Source: Oligoflexia bacterium (GTDB taxonomy: Bacteria; Bdellovibrionota; Bacteriovoracia; Bacteriovoracales; Bacteriovoracaceae). From it: DNA of 56,469 bases. Positions 56,210-56,469 of the stretch are shown here, one piece after another; position 1 is the stretch's first letter; each line of letters opens with the position of its first letter. A program made the translations under genes and the position numbers. Under the pieces are notes generated by a model. The model made no database searches and was not told where the DNA came from. It saw nothing but the letters and a program-made list of their open reading frames with translations. Location of the stretch: NCBI GenBank assembly GCA_015231955.1, contig JADGAN010000037.1, forward strand, positions 1 through 56,469. The letters run 5' to 3'.

Positions 56210-56469
56210 ATGGATACAGTATCAAATTATGAATCAGTTGTAAAACCTAAGCTTGAACCGAAAAATATTTGGTGGGAGCGTTTTGAAAGGTCTAGTAGAC
56301 TTAAGCAATATAGAGTACATCGTGCTAACGGAATTTCACAGAGAGTAGCTGTTAAAATGGTAGATGTCCCGAGAAGCACGCTTCAGGAGTGGGCAAGATG
56401 GGGAGAGCATCTTGATGATGACCCTCTGGTGATTTCATTTTTTGACAGTCCTCAGAGGGTGGCATTCTT
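56210..56469 (+). CDS. Start of a DUF6399/transposase-like protein (runs off window)
   Basis: The frame from ATG 56210 stays open to the window end and reads ERFERSSRLKQYRVHRANG, then ISQRVAVKMVDVPRSTLQEW and ISFFDSPQRVAF. It resembles a helix-turn-helix N-terminus of DUF6399-type or related transposase-like proteins (SxRxxAxxxGVPRSTLQxW...FFxSPxGxAFLHRL). An upstream in-frame ATG at 56162 could be the start. The remaining protein is outside the window, so the assignment is provisional. Confidence 0.45.
   Translation, partial: MDTVSNYESVVKPKLEPKNIWWERFERSSRLKQYRVHRANGISQRVAVKMVDVPRSTLQEWARWGEHLDDDPLVISFFDSPQRVAF

Overview
The window is chromosomal DNA from a Gram-negative bacterium. The evidence is several lipobox-bearing lipoproteins, an outer-membrane penicillin-binding-protein activator homologue, MreB, and a soluble-receptor chemotaxis operon. 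The set (PilZ plus N-acyltransferase fusion, LpoA-like lipoprotein, a che operon with MshEN-REC and PAS-only receptor, large Cys-paired surface repeats) recalls Bdellovibrionota or delta-proteobacteria-like lineages. That assignment is inference; no rRNA or tRNA was seen to settle it.

Layout. 0-0.8 kb: the 5' end of an IS481-type element at the window edge and an inverted-repeat-bounded non-coding element. 0.8-18.8 kb: mostly housekeeping, with an M14 carboxypeptidase-like enzyme, a lipoprotein next to mreB, a tiny basic ORF, an LpoA-like lipoprotein, grpE-dnaK-dnaJ, hemW, a double-domain M16 peptidase, a biotin-carrier/carboxyltransferase pair, a PilZ/N-acyltransferase protein and a periplasmic MsrBA. 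18.8-22.9 kb: a DUF4360 secreted protein, then a perfect FNR/CRP-type palindrome followed by a tight hemerythrin-cooC-cooS operon (nickel CO dehydrogenase with all metal ligands, but no CooF, hydrogenase or acetyl-CoA synthase in view).

23-46 kb is accessory. It holds two DUF4143 ATPases (one with a broken 5' end), a 1511-aa lipoprotein of twelve Cys-paired repeats ending in a vWA domain, a group II intron RT remnant, a run of secreted proteins (HExxH lipoprotein, beta-gamma-crystallin-like protein, a small protein sharing a C-terminal domain with the HExxH lipoprotein, and a C39-like protease), two inverted copies of a 106-bp palindromic MITE (one with an 8-bp target duplication, one truncating an ssnA gene), a complete Wadjet (jetABCD) plasmid-defence operon, and IS4-type transposase remnants.

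46.4-55.7 kb is one chemotaxis-type operon on the plus strand: an HPt protein with a degenerate receiver, a CheA-CheW-CheW-REC hybrid kinase, CheW, a soluble triple-PAS receptor, CheB, an MshEN-REC response regulator and CheR. The last 0.6 kb holds a truncated Tn5-like transposase and the start of another transposase-like gene.

The strongest candidates for something new are the oxygen-sensor-linked hemerythrin/CODH mini-operon, the secreted-protein cluster with its shared C-terminal domain, and the newly delimited MITE.
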